From Bifidobacterium breve (lineage in GTDB: Bacteria > Actinomycetota > Thermoleophilia > Miltoncostaeales > Miltoncostaeaceae), in NCBI GenBank assembly GCA_945876305.1, contig CAMCOB010000098.1, positions 1 through 5,276 on the forward strand: a stretch of 5,276 nt of DNA. Direction: 5' to 3'. Each line of letters starts with the position of its first letter. The first letter of the stretch is position 1. Below, piece after piece: positions 4,084-5,276 of this stretch. A model generated the notes under the pieces. The model was not told the DNA's origin and searched no databases. It worked only from the letters and a program-made list of their open reading frames with translations. The translations under genes and the position numbers were made by a program.

Positions 4084-5276
4084 GCGTCACCCCCCTGCCA
4101 CGACTCGGCAAGCCTGCCGAGGGTGGATCGATAGCGGGCCACGGCTTCGTCGCGGCCGATCAGCTCAAGACTCTCGTAGATACCCGTGGAGATCGTGGTT
4201 CCCGTAATGGCGATTCGCTGCGGCTCGAGGAACTCACGTGCTGTCATGCCCAGTACGTGCAGCTGATCAGACAGGGCATCTTTGATGTTGTCGACGGTGA
4301 ACTCATCCAGCACCTCAATGCGCCCGAGCCCTCCGCCGACCGACTGGATTGCATGCTTCACATCGCCCGCGAGAAATGCCCAGGCGTCGTCCTCAAACTC
4401 AAGGGGGCGGAACATCCAGCCGGCAAGGCGGTCGTACTCGTTAAGACGGCTCAGCTTGCGCTGCACCAGCGGCGCGGACCGGCGCGCAAGATCGGCGGCG
4501 CCGTCGCCCTTATCGGCAAGGTATCCGCTGCTTTCGAGAAACCCCATGAGGTCGTCGGCGAACTGATCGGGGTCGAGCGCCCGCAGGTAGCGCCCGCTCA
4601 TCACCTCGAGCTTCTTCAGGTCGAACACCGCGGGGCTCTTGCTCACGCGCGTGACGTCGAACTTCTCGATGAGTTCCTCAAGGGTGAACGTGGTGGTCTT
4701 GTCGTCGTACGACCACCCCAGAAGCACCAGGGCGTTTCGCACCGGCTGCGGAAGAAATCCGTCGGCCTCAAGCTCCTCAACCGACGCCGCGCCGTGGCGC
4801 TTTGACAGCCGCTTCTTGTCGGTGCCGAGAATGAGCGGCACGTGCGCGTACTGCGGGGGCTCGGCACCCAGCGCACGGATCACCAGCATCTGCTTGGGCG
4901 TGTTGCTCAGGTGGTCTTCGCCCCGGATAACCCGGTTGATGCCCATGTCCATGTCGTCCACGGCAGCGGCGAGGTTGTAGGTGGGCGTGCCGTCGGAGCG
5001 CGCCACTACGAAGTCCTCAATCTGCGCGTGATCAAACGTGACCGTGCCGCGGATCATGTCCTCGATGGCCGTCTCGCCCGGCAGGGGCACTGCAAAGCGC
5101 CACACCGGGGTGCGCCCCTCGGCCTCGAACCCGGCGATCTCCTCGGCCGTCCAGTCGCGGCGCCCACGCACCACCGGGGCCTGCTTGTTGGCCCGGGCCT
5201 CGGCGCGCATGGCGTCGAGTTCCTCCGCCGTCTCCCAGGCCGCGTACACCACGCCTGCCTCTTTCAGCCGGCCGAT
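4080..5276 (-). CDS. gltX: Glutamyl-tRNA synthetase, 3' part (N-terminus beyond the window)
   Basis: This class I synthetase charges tRNA-Glu with glutamate, and in many bacteria without GlnRS also tRNA-Gln for later amidation. The frame is open to the right edge, leaving 398 C-terminal residues. Judged by the position of the KMSKS-type motif in relatives of about 470-490 residues, roughly 85 residues with the HIGH motif are outside. Counting from the edge: the active-site region SDGTPTYN (94-101), the signature INRVIRGEDHLSNT (113-126), the KMSKS-equivalent KRLSKRHG (155-162), the SKSPAVFD segment opening the anticodon-binding half (212-219), and the conserved C-terminal TGTTISTGIYESLELIG (358-374). 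All visible family features are intact. The GTG at 5252 is an internal valine, since coding similarity continues upstream of it. The gene overlaps the next by ATGA and appears to lead the gltX/membrane protein/tRNA-Pro unit. Discriminating versus non-discriminating type cannot be decided here. Confidence 0.96.
   Translation of the reverse strand: MGRLKEAGVVYAAWETAEELDAMRAEARANKQAPVVRGRRDWTAEEIAGFEAEGRTPVWRFAVPLPGETAIEDMIRGTVTFDHAQIEDFVVARSDGTPTYNLAAAVDDMDMGINRVIRGEDHLSNTPKQMLVIRALGAEPPQYAHVPLILGTDKKRLSKRHGAASVEELEADGFLPQPVRNALVLLGWSYDDKTTTFTLEELIEKFDVTRVSKSPAVFDLKKLEVMSGRYLRALDPDQFADDLMGFLESSGYLADKGDGAADLARRSAPLVQRKLSRLNEYDRLAGWMFRPLEFEDDAWAFLAGDVKHAIQSVGGGLGRIEVLDEFTVDNIKDALSDQLHVLGMTAREFLEPQRIAITGTTISTGIYESLELIGRDEAVARYRSTLGRLAESWQGGDA

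Noticed and set aside
4257..4805. 182-residue + strand open frame inside gltX
   Set aside because: It is antisense to conserved synthetase motifs, including the KMSKS region.
5250..5252. GTG as the start of a complete 390-residue gltX
   Set aside because: The frame stays open to the edge and encodes family-like residues (IGRLKEAG) upstream; the HIGH-containing N-terminus must lie outside.
1..5276. CRISPR array, transposon ends or attachment site next to the tRNA
   Set aside because: No spaced direct repeats, no transposase or integrase, and no repeated tRNA 3' end were found in the window.

Overview
The window is high-GC bacterial chromosomal DNA. Several traits point, as an inference, to an actinobacterium-like lineage: strong G/C preference at third codon positions, a TTG start, a tRNA gene without an encoded CCA end, and a DEAD-box helicase with an ARGIH form of motif V, which I recall as common in actinobacterial relatives. 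Nothing in the window fixes a genus. No insertion sequence, integrase, CRISPR array or phage gene was seen.

Layout. Positions 1-130 are leader sequence whose coding content cannot be settled. A complete RhlE-like DEAD-box RNA helicase gene runs on the + strand (131-1453); it most likely starts at a TTG placed 7 bases after AGGAG. A 426-base convergent intergenic region follows (1454-1879). It holds two strong inverted repeats, one just after each flanking gene, which look like hairpin terminators lacking a U-tract. It also holds one weakly supported small ORF on the - strand. Next, on the - strand, is a complete gene for a secreted right-handed parallel beta-helix protein (1880-3244) with a clear signal peptide and GN-turn rungs. 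The remainder, read on the - strand from the right edge, is the 3' part of gltX (glutamyl-tRNA synthetase, cut by the window end), then a small two-helix membrane protein gene overlapping gltX by four bases (ATGA), then a tRNA-Pro(UGG) gene 32 bases downstream.

How the genes fit together. gltX, the membrane-protein gene and tRNA-Pro are co-oriented and tightly packed, so they probably form one transcription unit mixing translation functions with an uncharacterised membrane protein. The beta-helix gene lies downstream on the same strand, but the 253-base gap holds its own ribosome-binding site and a possible -10 element, so it is probably transcribed separately. The helicase is transcribed toward it. 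This is mostly ordinary housekeeping sequence. The least explained items are the beta-helix protein, the gltX-linked membrane protein and the possible 56-residue ORF. I found no evidence of a new multi-gene system.
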